Source: an uncultured Bacteroidia bacterium
Lineage (GTDB): Bacteria > Bacteroidota > Bacteroidia > Bacteroidales > UBA932
Assembly: GCA_902785825.1 (NCBI GenBank)
Contig: CACZZZ010000013.1
Location: 61,445-125,444 of the forward strand
DNA length: 64,000 nucleotides
Reading direction: 5' to 3'
Notes under the pieces: generated by a model
Told to the model about the DNA's origin: nothing
What the model saw: the letters and a program-made list of their open reading frames with translations, nothing else
The model's database searches: none
Part shown: one piece after another, positions 43,268 through 52,413 of the stretch
Layout of the letters: each line of letters opens with the position of its first letter
Position numbering within the stretch: the stretch's first letter is position 1
Position numbers and translations under genes: made by a program

Positions 43268-43303
43268 CAAAAAAACAGCCGTTGGACAAAAAATTCAACG
43301 GCT
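43268..43303 (-). terminator. Rho-independent terminator of the PBP1A-ddl-prmC operon
   Basis: Stem AGCCGTTG/CAACGGCT with an 11-nt loop, followed on the minus strand by GTTTTTTTGTC; 37 bp after the prmC stop. Confidence 0.75.
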
Positions 43304-43339
43304 AATTGACAAAAACGGCAACTGGTGAGTGTCAGAGAC

Positions 43340-44254
43340 CTATCGGGCGAACTTGACGAACCGGTTTTTTCCTGAAAAATCCTTTAATATTGAGACATCT
43401 TTAAATCCGGAAGAGAGGAAAAGATCCCGGGTGCGCTCTCCTAACAGATCATTTATCTCCACAATCCCGGTTCCTCCAGAAGATAGAAGTGCCTGAGACC
43501 ACCTGGCCACAGCGCGATAAAATACCAACGGGTCGTCATCAGGGACGAAGAGGGCTATCGATGGCTCATATTCCAAAACATTGGGGCGCATCTCTTTTTT
43601 CTGGCTGTCCATCACGTATGGCGGATTGGACAGGATGAGGTCGAATGTCCCGCAGGGGAAATGAGGCGGATCCTGAAGGATGTCGGCTTGAAGGAGGACC
43701 ACCCTTCGACTCCGCTCAGAGACCGGCCTTCGACTCCGCTCAGAGACAGTCACTTCGACTTCGCTCGGCGACCGGTGAAAATCTTGCCCGGAGGCGACCT
43801 CAAGGGCTTTTTCGGAAATATCAACCCCATAAACCAAAGCATCCGGAATCTCCAAGGCCATAGTCCAGGCTATACAACCGGAACCGGTGCAGAGATCGAG
43901 TACCTTTGGAGCGGAGCCGTGTCTGCGAGCTATCTTAAGTGCCTCATCACAAAGTATTTCCGTCTCAGGTCTCGGGATAAGGACATCGGGAGTGACATTA
44001 AAACGCCTCCCATAGAAATCGCTGAATCCGAGCACATATTGCAAAGGCTCACCCGCGGCGAGCCTGCCTAAATCTTCAGTAAGAACTTGCGAGGATTCCA
44101 CGGAAAGAGAATAGCCCGGATCAGTGGCATAGGTGTACCTTCCTATGCCAAGGCGGCTCTCACATAGCGACAAAATGATATCCCTCGCCTCCGGAGTCGG
44201 ATAGAGGGGCTCGAGGCGGGACATTCCCTCCTTCAGGAAATCCCGCAGAAGCAT
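43340..44254 (-). CDS. prmC: Peptide chain release factor N5-glutamine methyltransferase, with REP-encoded insertion
   Basis: 304 residues versus about 280 usual. SAM-binding LDLCTGSGCIAWTMALE (GxGxG-like) and the catalytic NPPY in FDLILSNPPYV identify PrmC, which methylates the GGQ glutamine of release factors. Residues about 161-185 (RSPSEVEVTVSERSRRPVSE and on) are encoded by three tandem repeat units and sit in a loop between strand 2 (VYGVDISEKALEVA) and VVLLQADIL. Its start overlaps the ddl stop (TAATG). Confidence 0.92.
   Translation of the reverse strand: MLLRDFLKEGMSRLEPLYPTPEARDIILSLCESRLGIGRYTYATDPGYSLSVESSQVLTEDLGRLAAGEPLQYVLGFSDFYGRRFNVTPDVLIPRPETEILCDEALKIARRHGSAPKVLDLCTGSGCIAWTMALEIPDALVYGVDISEKALEVASGQDFHRSPSEVEVTVSERSRRPVSERSRRVVLLQADILQDPPHFPCGTFDLILSNPPYVMDSQKKEMRPNVLEYEPSIALFVPDDDPLVFYRAVARWSQALLSSGGTGIVEINDLLGERTRDLFLSSGFKDVSILKDFSGKNRFVKFAR
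43702..43775 (-). repeat. Three tandem REP-like units inside prmC
   Basis: Units at 43702-43726 (CCCTTCGACTCCGCTCAGAG plus ACCGG), 43727-43747 (CCTTCGACTCCGCTCAGAGA plus C) and 43751-43775 (CACTTCGACTTCGCTCGGCG plus ACCGG). Read in frame as SEVEV and SERSRRPVSERSRR. Confidence 0.85.
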
Positions 44255-45288
44255 TAGGAATTATCGATTATTTCGGTATTCTCGATTATTCCGGAAAGGA
44301 AGTCGGTGATGTCGATCCCGGCGGTTCTCAACATCTTGGGAACCAATGAGGCGCTGGTCATCCCGGGGATGGTGTTCACCTCAAGGAAATACAGGCCGTC
44401 CTCGCCATTGATATAATCCATCCTGACCACTCCCTTGCAGCCGAGATGGGAATATATCCGCTTTGTAACCTCCTGAACATGAGTGCTGAAGGATTCCTCA
44501 ACGGGGGCGGGGCATATTTCCTGACTATTGCCGTTGTACTTGGCGTCATAGTCAAAATAGTCGTTGTTCGTGACTATCTCGATGATGGGAAGGGCTTTTA
44601 CGCCCTCGGCATCCGCATACGCCGCGCATGTGAACTCGCGGCCATTAATCCCTTGCTCGACGATCACGGTAGGACCTTCTGAGAAAGCGAAACTGATGGC
44701 CTCTTTCAGGTCTTCAGGGCGCATGACTTTAGTGATACCGAAACTTGAGCCGGCGTCCGTAGGCTTGACGAAAACGGGGAACTTCAACGTTGACGCGGCT
44801 TTCTGGACCACCTCATCCAGATCCATTCCGGAGCGCACGAATATATCCGGAGAGCATTTGACGAAATCCACGTCCCGCAGGTAGCTCTTGCAGGCGAACT
44901 TGTCGAAAGCGATGGCCGAGACAAAGGCGCCGCAGCTGCTGAACGGAATTCCCAACATCTCAAGATACCCCTGCATAAGGCCGTTCTCACCGGGGGTCCC
45001 GTGCTGGACTATGTAGGCATAGTCAAAATTGATCTTCTCGCCATAGACCTTGACAGAGAAGTCACTCTTGTCAACCTCAGGCCTTGAGCCTTCCGGGAAA
45101 GGCACCCGCATCGCGTCGCGTTTTTTCATAGCGACAAGCTGCCACTTCCCAAAGCGGGCGAAAATCTCATACACGTCATATTCAGTCCCGTCAATTCGGG
45201 ACGCGATGAACTCTCCGCTCCGGCACGACACCTCCCATTCGGAAGAGTCACTACCATAAATCACAGCGATTTTCTTGTACTTGCCCAT
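44254..45288 (-). CDS. ddl: D-alanine--D-alanine ligase
   Basis: 344 residues from MGKYKKIAVIYGSDSSEWEV (ATG at 45288, 4 bp after the PBP1A stop; the longer in-frame start lies inside that gene). ATP-grasp fold with FPVFVKPTDAGSSFGITKV, GINGREFTCAAY and YFLEVNTIPGMTSASLVPKM. Makes the D-Ala-D-Ala dipeptide of peptidoglycan precursors. Operon with PBP1A and prmC. Confidence 0.95.
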   Translation of the reverse strand: MGKYKKIAVIYGSDSSEWEVSCRSGEFIASRIDGTEYDVYEIFARFGKWQLVAMKKRDAMRVPFPEGSRPEVDKSDFSVKVYGEKINFDYAYIVQHGTPGENGLMQGYLEMLGIPFSSCGAFVSAIAFDKFACKSYLRDVDFVKCSPDIFVRSGMDLDEVVQKAASTLKFPVFVKPTDAGSSFGITKVMRPEDLKEAISFAFSEGPTVIVEQGINGREFTCAAYADAEGVKALPIIEIVTNNDYFDYDAKYNGNSQEICPAPVEESFSTHVQEVTKRIYSHLGCKGVVRMDYINGEDGLYFLEVNTIPGMTSASLVPKMLRTAGIDITDFLSGIIENTEIIDNS

Positions 45289-45292
45289 ATCG

Positions 45293-47644
45293 TCATTCAA
45301 AATAATAATCCTCAATCTTGGACTGTTCAGCAGTGACCTCATCGTCGCTCCCGGTGCATCCAAGCCCGTCAACAACGCCGGCAGGCGCAATGAACCTGTC
45401 ATTGGCCGTGACCCCAAGGGTTCCGTCAGCCAGAACCTTCTTCATGAATATTCCCCATGTGGGAAGGGACATGTTGGCGCCCTGACCCAAGGCTCCGGAC
45501 TGGAAGTGGACCTGCCTGTCCTCGGCACCGGTCCAAACGCCGGCCACAAGGGTGGGGGTGTAACCGATGAACCAACCGTCCGAGTTGTCGTTGGTGGTTC
45601 CAGTCTTGCCCGCTATCTCGCCCATGAGGTTATAACGGTAACGCAGCCTGCTGGCCGTTCCGCCCTGGACAACACCCTCCATCAAGTTCACCATCAGGAA
45701 GGCGGTGTTCTCTCCGATAGCCTCTTTCTTCTTGCCGGTGAACTCGGTGATCACGTTACCCTGGCTGTCTTCTATCCTTGTGACATACAACGGCGCCACA
45801 TACACGCCCTTCGAAGGGAAGGTGTTGTAGGCGGCTACCATTTCCCAAAGTGTTATGTCCGCCGGTCCCACGCACAATGCGGGAACCTCGTCAATATGGC
45901 TTTGGATGCCCATCCTTCTCATCATGTCAGCCATGGCTTCCGGGCCGAACTGCTTCATGAGATAGGCGGAAATGTTGTTCGAGCTGTTGGTCAGACCCCA
46001 CTTCAAAGTGACGGTCTTGCCGATCCACTTTTCGCTGTCGGTGCTTCGGGGAGTCCAGGTGTCACCACCAGGGATCTCAAAAGTCTGAGGCAAGTCAACA
46101 ACCTTGTCGCACGGGGTCATGCCCTCCTGCATAGCGAGCGTGTAGAGGAAAGGCTTGATGGTCGAGCCTACCTGGCGTTTACCCTGGCGGACGTTGTCAT
46201 ATTTGAAGTATCTGTAATTCGGTCCTCCGACATAGGCCTTCACATGGCCGGTTCCGGGCTCCATGGCCACAAACGCGGTCCTGAGCATCGACTTATAATA
46301 GCGGATGGAGTCGTCAGGAGTCATCGTGGTGTCCACATATCCTTTTTTATTGTAGGCGAACACCCTCATCTTGATTGGCTCGGAGAAGGTCTTGAGGATC
46401 TGCGAGTCGGACTTGCCGTTTTTCTTCAACATGCGCCAACGGTCACTCCAACGGCGAGCCTGGTTCATCAGGCGGTTGCGGGTGGCCTCATCGATGTCGT
46501 TGGAGAACGGGGCGTTCGTCTTGCGCTTGAGGTCTTTCATAAAATCGGCCTGAAGAGACTTAATATGCTCGGCCACAGCCTCTTCCGCATATTTCTGCAT
46601 CTTGTAGTTGATGGTCGTGTAGATTCTCAAGCCATCCCTGTCTAGGTCATACTGGGAGCCGTCCGCCTTGCGTGTCTTCTCGAGCCAACCGTAAAGCTGG
46701 TCGTCTGCCCATGCGAGAGAGTCGGCAACATAGTCCTCACGGATCTTATAGTCGCCCTTCCGAGGTTTTTTGGCTGTCATGACCCGCCTGATCATATCCC
46801 TGAAATATGGGGCGTGTCCGGAATTATGATCCTGAATCTCATAATTGAGAGTGATCGGAATCGCCCTGATGGAATCGCGGGAAGCCTTGGTTATGTAGCC
46901 GGCCTTTTCCATCTGGCCGATGACGAAATTCCTTCTGAGCAAGGCCTTGTCCGGATTGATGGCCGGGTTGTATCTTGTGGGCTTATTGACCATACCGACG
47001 AGCATGGCGCTCTCCTCGATGGTCAGATCCGCTGGGAGTTTTCCAAAGAAAGTCTCTGACGCTGAACGGATTCCGTATGCGCTACTACCAAAGAAAATAG
47101 AGTTGAGATACATGGTCATGATCTCGTCCTTGGTGTAGTCCCTCTCAAGTTTCACCGCGGTGATCCACTCCTTGAGCTTTGTCCACACCATTTTCATGTG
47201 ATAGATCCCGGGGACTTTCTTTCCAAGCTCTTTCCTAGGATAAAGGGTCTTCGCCAGCTGCTGGGTTATGGTACTGCCTCCTCCCTGGCTGGAATCCCGC
47301 AGGAGAAGGGTCTTGAAAAAGACCCTGGCCAGGCCCTTGAAATCTATGCCTGAATGCTTGTAGAAACGGGCGTCCTCAGTCGCAACTGCGGCGTGGACGA
47401 TATTCGGAGAAAGCTCCTCATAGGTCACGAACGTCCTGTTCTCGATGTGGAAGGTGGCCAGAATCTCCCCGTCTTCGGCGATCACTTGCGTCGCAAGCTT
47501 ACTGTCAGGGTTCTCCAACTCCTTGAAAGAAGGGATGTCAGCGAACATCCAGACAAGCAGGACCATGAATAAGAGGAACAGCACCGGAAGCGTGATGAGG
47601 ATCCAGAACCACTTTGTTATTTTCTTTCTTGTCTCTTCGATCAT
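45293..47644 (-). CDS. Penicillin-binding protein 1A (bifunctional transglycosylase/transpeptidase)
   Basis: 783 residues. One N-terminal membrane helix (about 11-32), GT51 domain with ATEDARFYKHSGID and GGSTITQQLAKTLYP, then transpeptidase motifs STIKPF (SxxK), SSNN (SxN) and KTGTTND (KTG). Builds and cross-links peptidoglycan in the periplasm. First gene of PBP1A-ddl-prmC; divergent from topA. Confidence 0.95.
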   Translation of the reverse strand: MIEETRKKITKWFWILITLPVLFLLFMVLLVWMFADIPSFKELENPDSKLATQVIAEDGEILATFHIENRTFVTYEELSPNIVHAAVATEDARFYKHSGIDFKGLARVFFKTLLLRDSSQGGGSTITQQLAKTLYPRKELGKKVPGIYHMKMVWTKLKEWITAVKLERDYTKDEIMTMYLNSIFFGSSAYGIRSASETFFGKLPADLTIEESAMLVGMVNKPTRYNPAINPDKALLRRNFVIGQMEKAGYITKASRDSIRAIPITLNYEIQDHNSGHAPYFRDMIRRVMTAKKPRKGDYKIREDYVADSLAWADDQLYGWLEKTRKADGSQYDLDRDGLRIYTTINYKMQKYAEEAVAEHIKSLQADFMKDLKRKTNAPFSNDIDEATRNRLMNQARRWSDRWRMLKKNGKSDSQILKTFSEPIKMRVFAYNKKGYVDTTMTPDDSIRYYKSMLRTAFVAMEPGTGHVKAYVGGPNYRYFKYDNVRQGKRQVGSTIKPFLYTLAMQEGMTPCDKVVDLPQTFEIPGGDTWTPRSTDSEKWIGKTVTLKWGLTNSSNNISAYLMKQFGPEAMADMMRRMGIQSHIDEVPALCVGPADITLWEMVAAYNTFPSKGVYVAPLYVTRIEDSQGNVITEFTGKKKEAIGENTAFLMVNLMEGVVQGGTASRLRYRYNLMGEIAGKTGTTNDNSDGWFIGYTPTLVAGVWTGAEDRQVHFQSGALGQGANMSLPTWGIFMKKVLADGTLGVTANDRFIAPAGVVDGLGCTGSDDEVTAEQSKIEDYYFE

Positions 47645-47750
47645 AATAAAGACAAATTTATAACAAAATTTGGAAAATTGCCCGGTTTGTGCTTTACTTT
47701 GCGGAACGAAACTACAAACATTCTATGAACAACTTGCAAATTAAAAGACT

Positions 47751-50066
47751 ATGGCAGAGAATCTAGTTATTGTGGAGTCTCCGGCGAAGGCCCATACCAT
47801 CCAGAATTTTTTAGGGAAAGATTATTTGGTCAAATCCAGTTTCGGCCATATCCGTGACCTCCAGGACAACAAACTGAGCGTGGATGTCGAGAAGGGGTTC
47901 GCTCCTGAATACGTCATCCCGGCTGACAAGAAAAAGGTAGTGGCGGATCTGAAAAAAGCAGTCGATTCAGTCTCCACAGTCTGGCTCGCGTCCGATGAGG
48001 ACCGCGAGGGAGAAGCCATCTCATGGCATCTGTTCGAGACTCTCGGACTCAAGAAAGATAACACCCGCAGGATCGTTTTCCACGAGATCACCAAAGACGC
48101 TATCCTCAACGCCGTCAAAAACCCCAGGGACATCGACATGGACCTGGTCAACGCCCAGCAGGCCCGAAGGGTCCTGGACAGGCTCGTCGGCTTCGAGCTA
48201 TCGCCGGTATTGTGGCGAAAGATCCAGCCCAGACTGTCTGCCGGACGAGTCCAGTCAGTCGCCTTGAGGCTCGTGGTCGAGAGGGAAAAAGAGATCATGG
48301 CTTTCGAAAGCGAGCCGTATTACAGGGTTGACGGTGTGTTCCACCCGGTGGGACTGCCGGCTTCCGTTAAAGTCAAAGCCTTGCTGGACACCAGGTTCAA
48401 TGGGATCGACGAGGCTCATAAGTTCCTTGAGGACTGTATTGGGGCTGAGTTCAAAGTCTCAAGCGTGGAAAAGAAAGAGGCTGTCAGGAACCCGGCTCCT
48501 CCATTCACTACTTCCACCTTGCAGCAGGAGGCCGGACGTAAGCTCCGCTTCCCTGTCAGCGTCACGATGAGGGTCGCGCAAGCTCTCTACGAGAGGGGTC
48601 TTATCACCTACATGAGAACCGACTCGACGAACCTCTCATCTCTGGCTCTCGGGACTTCCAAGAAATATATTACCGAACATTTCGGACCTGAATATCAGAA
48701 GACAAGGCAATTCAGGACGCACAGCAAGGGCGCCCAGGAAGCCCATGAGGCAATCCGTCCCACTTTCATAGAGAACACCTCGATAGAGGGAACGGCCCAG
48801 GAGAAAAAATTGTACGACCTGATCTGGAAACGCACGGTGGCCTCCCAGATGGCCGACGCCAAAGTGCTCAACACCCTGATGAAATTGTCTTCGGACAAAA
48901 GGGAAGAGAAATTCAACGTCCAGGCGACACAGGTGATCTTCGACGGATTCCTGAAGCTTTACATGGAAGGTACTGATGATCAGGAGGATCCGGAAGGCGA
49001 GACAATTCTCCCGGACCTCAGCGAGGGCACTGTGATGGAAAGACGCGAGATCAAGGCCGAATGCAAATTCACGGCCGCTCCCCCGAGATATTCAGAACCC
49101 ACTCTGGTTAAGAAACTGGAGGAGCTCGGCATCGGCCGCCCGTCCACTTACCAGTCCACGATCAGCACTTTGACCTCTGGCAGAGGTTACATAGTCAAAG
49201 GTGACAAGGAAGGCCGCAAGATTCCTGTGACAGACCTCTCTCTCAAGGATAACTCCATCTCTGAGGTGTCCAAGACTGAGACTGTCGGAGCGGAAAGAGG
49301 CAAGCTCCTTCCTCAGGAGATAGGCATGATCGTGACTGACTATCTCGAGAAGAACTTCACTGACATCATGGACTACGATTTCACCGCCAATGTCGAGCAG
49401 GATTTTGACAAGATCGCGGGAGGCAGACAGGAATGGAACAAGGTGATCAGCGAGTTCTACTCCCCTTTCCATAAGAAAGTGGAAGAAGTCCTTCACGACG
49501 GCAACTACAGCCGCGTAACCAGGGAGATCGGAGTTGACCCGGAGGGGAACACGGTCACGGCCAAGTTCGGGAAATACGGCCCGTTCATCCAGAAAGGCGA
49601 AGGTGAGGGGGCTCAGTTCGCATCGCTCGCGAAAGGCCAGCTTATCGAGAATATAACTCTGGCTGAGGCGCTTAAGCTTTTCGAGCTTCCCAGGACCGTA
49701 GGAGAGCATAATGGTGTCGATGTGATAGCCATGAAGGGACGCTTCGGACCTTATCTCAAATATGGTGACAAGAACGTCTCCCTTCCTAAGGGGAAGGATC
49801 CCGTGAAAATCAGTCTGCAGGAATGTGTGGAGCTGATCGAGGCGGCGGCAGGTAAGACTGAGGCAAATCCTCTGATCGCCGACTTTAAGGATTCGGGCAT
49901 TCAAGTGATAAACGGAAGATATGGTCCTTACATAAAATCCGGCAATTCGAATTACAGGATTCCGAAAGGCACCGACGCCTCAACTCTCACGGAGGAGATG
50001 TGCAAGGACATCATTGAAAAATCAAAACCAACGTCTAAAGGTCACAGACGTTTCAAAAAGGCTTGA
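47751..50066 (+). CDS. topA: DNA topoisomerase I
   Basis: 771 residues. Toprim domain at the N-terminus (VIVESPAKAHTIQNFLG, SDEDREGEAI), active-site Tyr in GLITYMRTDSTNL, and C-terminal repeats typical of Bacteroidota TopA (KFGKYGPFIQKG, KGRFGPYLKYGDKNVSLPKG, NGRYGPYIKSGNSNYRIPKG) in place of classical four-Cys zinc fingers. Relaxes negative supercoils. Probably transcribed from its own promoter just upstream. Confidence 0.96.
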   Translation: MAENLVIVESPAKAHTIQNFLGKDYLVKSSFGHIRDLQDNKLSVDVEKGFAPEYVIPADKKKVVADLKKAVDSVSTVWLASDEDREGEAISWHLFETLGLKKDNTRRIVFHEITKDAILNAVKNPRDIDMDLVNAQQARRVLDRLVGFELSPVLWRKIQPRLSAGRVQSVALRLVVEREKEIMAFESEPYYRVDGVFHPVGLPASVKVKALLDTRFNGIDEAHKFLEDCIGAEFKVSSVEKKEAVRNPAPPFTTSTLQQEAGRKLRFPVSVTMRVAQALYERGLITYMRTDSTNLSSLALGTSKKYITEHFGPEYQKTRQFRTHSKGAQEAHEAIRPTFIENTSIEGTAQEKKLYDLIWKRTVASQMADAKVLNTLMKLSSDKREEKFNVQATQVIFDGFLKLYMEGTDDQEDPEGETILPDLSEGTVMERREIKAECKFTAAPPRYSEPTLVKKLEELGIGRPSTYQSTISTLTSGRGYIVKGDKEGRKIPVTDLSLKDNSISEVSKTETVGAERGKLLPQEIGMIVTDYLEKNFTDIMDYDFTANVEQDFDKIAGGRQEWNKVISEFYSPFHKKVEEVLHDGNYSRVTREIGVDPEGNTVTAKFGKYGPFIQKGEGEGAQFASLAKGQLIENITLAEALKLFELPRTVGEHNGVDVIAMKGRFGPYLKYGDKNVSLPKGKDPVKISLQECVELIEAAAGKTEANPLIADFKDSGIQVINGRYGPYIKSGNSNYRIPKGTDASTLTEEMCKDIIEKSKPTSKGHRRFKKA

Positions 50067-50119
50067 TTTTTTAAAATATTTTTTTAAATTTGCCATCATT
50101 AAGTTATAAATTGAAAGCG

Positions 50120-50626
50120 ATGGCAACTTATCACATTGACCAAATCGATCAGAAAATCTTGTCTTACCTGGTCAAGAACGCCAGGATGCCATTCTTGGAG
50201 ATTGCTCGCGAATGCGGTGTTTCCGGAGCGGCTATTCACCAGAGAGTCAAACGTTTGGAAGCTAATGGGGTCATTACCGGTTCCAGGCTTCTTGTAAAGC
50301 CACAGGCTCTTGGTCTGAATGTTTGCGCTTTCATTAGCGTGACTCTATCGGAAGCCAACAAGTACCCTGAGGTTGTCGCCAATCTCAAGAAGATTCCCGA
50401 GATTGTGGAATGCCATTTCGTCACTGGCAGCGCCGCCCTCCTTGTCAAGGTATATTGCTTTGACAATGACCACCTCATGGAAGTGCTTCTGAACACGATG
50501 CAGAACATCCCGTTCGTGCAGTCAACGGACACGATGATCTCCCTTGACCAGGCCATCGAGAGGCAGGTGTGGGTGAAAGATTATAAGAGCACCAGCTATC
50601 AGACTACAGGCGAGAAGAAGAAATAA
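50120..50626 (+). CDS. Lrp/AsnC-family transcriptional regulator
   Basis: 168 residues from MATYHIDQIDQKILSYLVKN. HTH with EIARECGVSGAAIHQRVKRL, then the RAM ligand domain (GLNVCAFISVTLSEANKYPE, VECHFVTGSAALLVKVYCFD). Amino-acid-responsive regulator by family; the target is not evident. The C-terminal codons overlap the convergent ispD gene by 23 bp. Confidence 0.92.
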   Translation: MATYHIDQIDQKILSYLVKNARMPFLEIARECGVSGAAIHQRVKRLEANGVITGSRLLVKPQALGLNVCAFISVTLSEANKYPEVVANLKKIPEIVECHFVTGSAALLVKVYCFDNDHLMEVLLNTMQNIPFVQSTDTMISLDQAIERQVWVKDYKSTSYQTTGEKKK

Positions 50627-51326
50627 TCATCCTCGCCATCTCCAGGTCTTCCGGAGAAGTCAATTTGAAATTATACCTCTCTCCCTCACAGAACGAGAGA
50701 GGTATTCCTTTTTTGGAAGCCACGGAGGCGTCATCTGTAAAGGAAGTGTCGAACGCCTGGGAATATGCCGCCTTTATATCCTCGGAAACGAACATCTGTG
50801 GGGTTTGGACACGATAGACCCGGGAGCGGTCCAGCTCTTCTTCCGATGCGGTCAGCGTCTCGACCCCGGAATCGTCCACCCTCCGGTCCAGAATCCTCAA
50901 AGTGTCAATCGAGGGAAGCACGGGTATGAGCGCCCGGCATTTCCTGGTGGACATCAGGGAGAACATTTCCTTGATAAGTCCGGGGGAAACAAGCGGGCGG
51001 ACACCGTCATGAATAGCGACAACCGCTCCTTCAGGGACTCTCTCCAGGGCGTTCCTGACAGAATGGAAGCGGGTGAAACCGCCCTGAACCAGAAGCTGGG
51101 GGTAGTTGAAGTCGGCGGACAGGCAATATTCCTTCCAGAAAGAAATATGGTCTTTAGGCAGGACCGTGATGACACGGATGTCCGGCTCCGCCGAGATGAA
51201 AGACTCGATGGTACGTCTCAGGATAGGTTTGCCACCCAAATCGAGGAACTGCTTCGGAGTAGCGGAGCGCATCCTGCTGCCGCTTCCGGCCGCCATCACG
51301 ATTAATATTTTGTTTCCCTTGGCCAT
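50604..51326 (-). CDS. ispD: 2-C-methyl-D-erythritol 4-phosphate cytidylyltransferase
   Basis: 240 residues from MAKGNKILIVMAAGSGSRM (ATG at 51326; the longer frame runs antisense into mreB). Motifs: AAGSGSRMRSATPKQF, VAIHDGVRPLV and TDDASV of the IspD fold. Third step of the MEP isoprenoid pathway. Divergent from mreB with 64 bp between the starts. Confidence 0.94.
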   Translation of the reverse strand: MAKGNKILIVMAAGSGSRMRSATPKQFLDLGGKPILRRTIESFISAEPDIRVITVLPKDHISFWKEYCLSADFNYPQLLVQGGFTRFHSVRNALERVPEGAVVAIHDGVRPLVSPGLIKEMFSLMSTRKCRALIPVLPSIDTLRILDRRVDDSGVETLTASEEELDRSRVYRVQTPQMFVSEDIKAAYSQAFDTSFTDDASVASKKGIPLSFCEGERYNFKLTSPEDLEMARMIISSSRL

Positions 51327-51390
51327 AATTATCCTCGCGAATATAACTTTTTTTGTATATTTACAAGTTGTAATAAAGACTTGGATTTTT

Positions 51391-52413
51391 ATGGCATTTT
51401 CGTTTTTAACGCAAGAAATAGCAATGGACCTCGGCACTGCCAACACGGTCATTTTCCGAAACGACCAGAAGGTGCTTGACGAGCCGAGCATTGTCGCTAT
51501 AGACAATAATACCCAGAAATGCATCGCTATCGGCCAGCAGGCCAAGCTGATGCATGAGCATACCAATCCCGGCATCAAGACCATCAGGCCCCTGCGCAAC
51601 GGTGTTATCGCCGACTTCAACGCGGCGGAGATGATGATCAAGGGATTCATCAAGCAGGTCAATAACAAGAAGAAATCCCTTTTCTCCCCCAACCTCAAGA
51701 TAGTGGTCGGAATCCCTTCCGGTAGTACTCAGGTAGAGATCAGGGCCGTACGCGACTCCTGCGAGCATGCTGGAGGTAGAGATGTTTACCTGATCTACGA
51801 GCCGATGGCCGCCGCTCTTGGAATCGGTCTTGACGTCGAGGCTCCTAAGGGCAACATGGTCGTCGATATAGGTGGAGGTACCGCTGAGATCGCTGTCATC
51901 TCCCTTGGAGGCATCGTCGAGCAGGAGAGCATCCAGACAGCTGGAGACGTGTTCAACACGGACATCCAGTACTACATGCGTCAGCAGCACAACATCAAGA
52001 TTGGCGAGACAACGGCCGAGAAGATCAAGATAGCGGTCGGAGCTGTCATCCCCGACCTTGACGAGGAGCCCGAGCCGTTTGTCGTTAACGGTCCGAACCT
52101 CATGACCGCGCATCCTGTGGAGGCCACGATCACCTATCAGGAGATCGCTCACTGCCTTGACAAGAGTGTGGCGAAGCTTGAGGCCTCTATCCTCCATGTG
52201 CTGGAGCTTACCCCTCCCGAGCTTTACTCTGACATCGTGGAGAACGGTATCTTCCTTTCTGGAGGCGGAGCCTTGCTCAGAGGTCTCGCCAAGAGGTTCA
52301 CGGAGAAGGTCAATATCCAGTTCCACGTCGCCGAGGATCCGCTTAGGGCCGTGGCGAGAGGCACCTGCATAGCTCTCAAGAAGACATCGAACTACTCATT
52401 CCTGATGAGATAA
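51391..52413 (+). CDS. mreB: Rod-shape-determining protein MreB
   Basis: 340 residues from MAFSFLTQEIAMDLGTANTV. Actin-fold nucleotide motifs: DLGTANT (phosphate 1), VVDIGGGTAEIAVI (phosphate 2), LSGGGALLRGL (adenosine). Cytoskeletal filament organising lateral-wall synthesis. First gene of the mreB-mreC-mreD-PBP2-rodA operon; its stop overlaps mreC (TAATG). Confidence 0.97.
   Translation: MAFSFLTQEIAMDLGTANTVIFRNDQKVLDEPSIVAIDNNTQKCIAIGQQAKLMHEHTNPGIKTIRPLRNGVIADFNAAEMMIKGFIKQVNNKKKSLFSPNLKIVVGIPSGSTQVEIRAVRDSCEHAGGRDVYLIYEPMAAALGIGLDVEAPKGNMVVDIGGGTAEIAVISLGGIVEQESIQTAGDVFNTDIQYYMRQQHNIKIGETTAEKIKIAVGAVIPDLDEEPEPFVVNGPNLMTAHPVEATITYQEIAHCLDKSVAKLEASILHVLELTPPELYSDIVENGIFLSGGGALLRGLAKRFTEKVNIQFHVAEDPLRAVARGTCIALKKTSNYSFLMR

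Noticed and set aside
45275..46645. 456-codon open frame on plus across PBP1A
   Set aside because: Antisense shadow of a fully recognisable PBP1A gene; His/Gly/Val-rich translation without any domain or promoter.
51406..52326. 306-codon open frame on minus across mreB
   Set aside because: Antisense shadow of mreB; Asp/Leu/His-rich composition typical of reverse-complemented conserved coding DNA.
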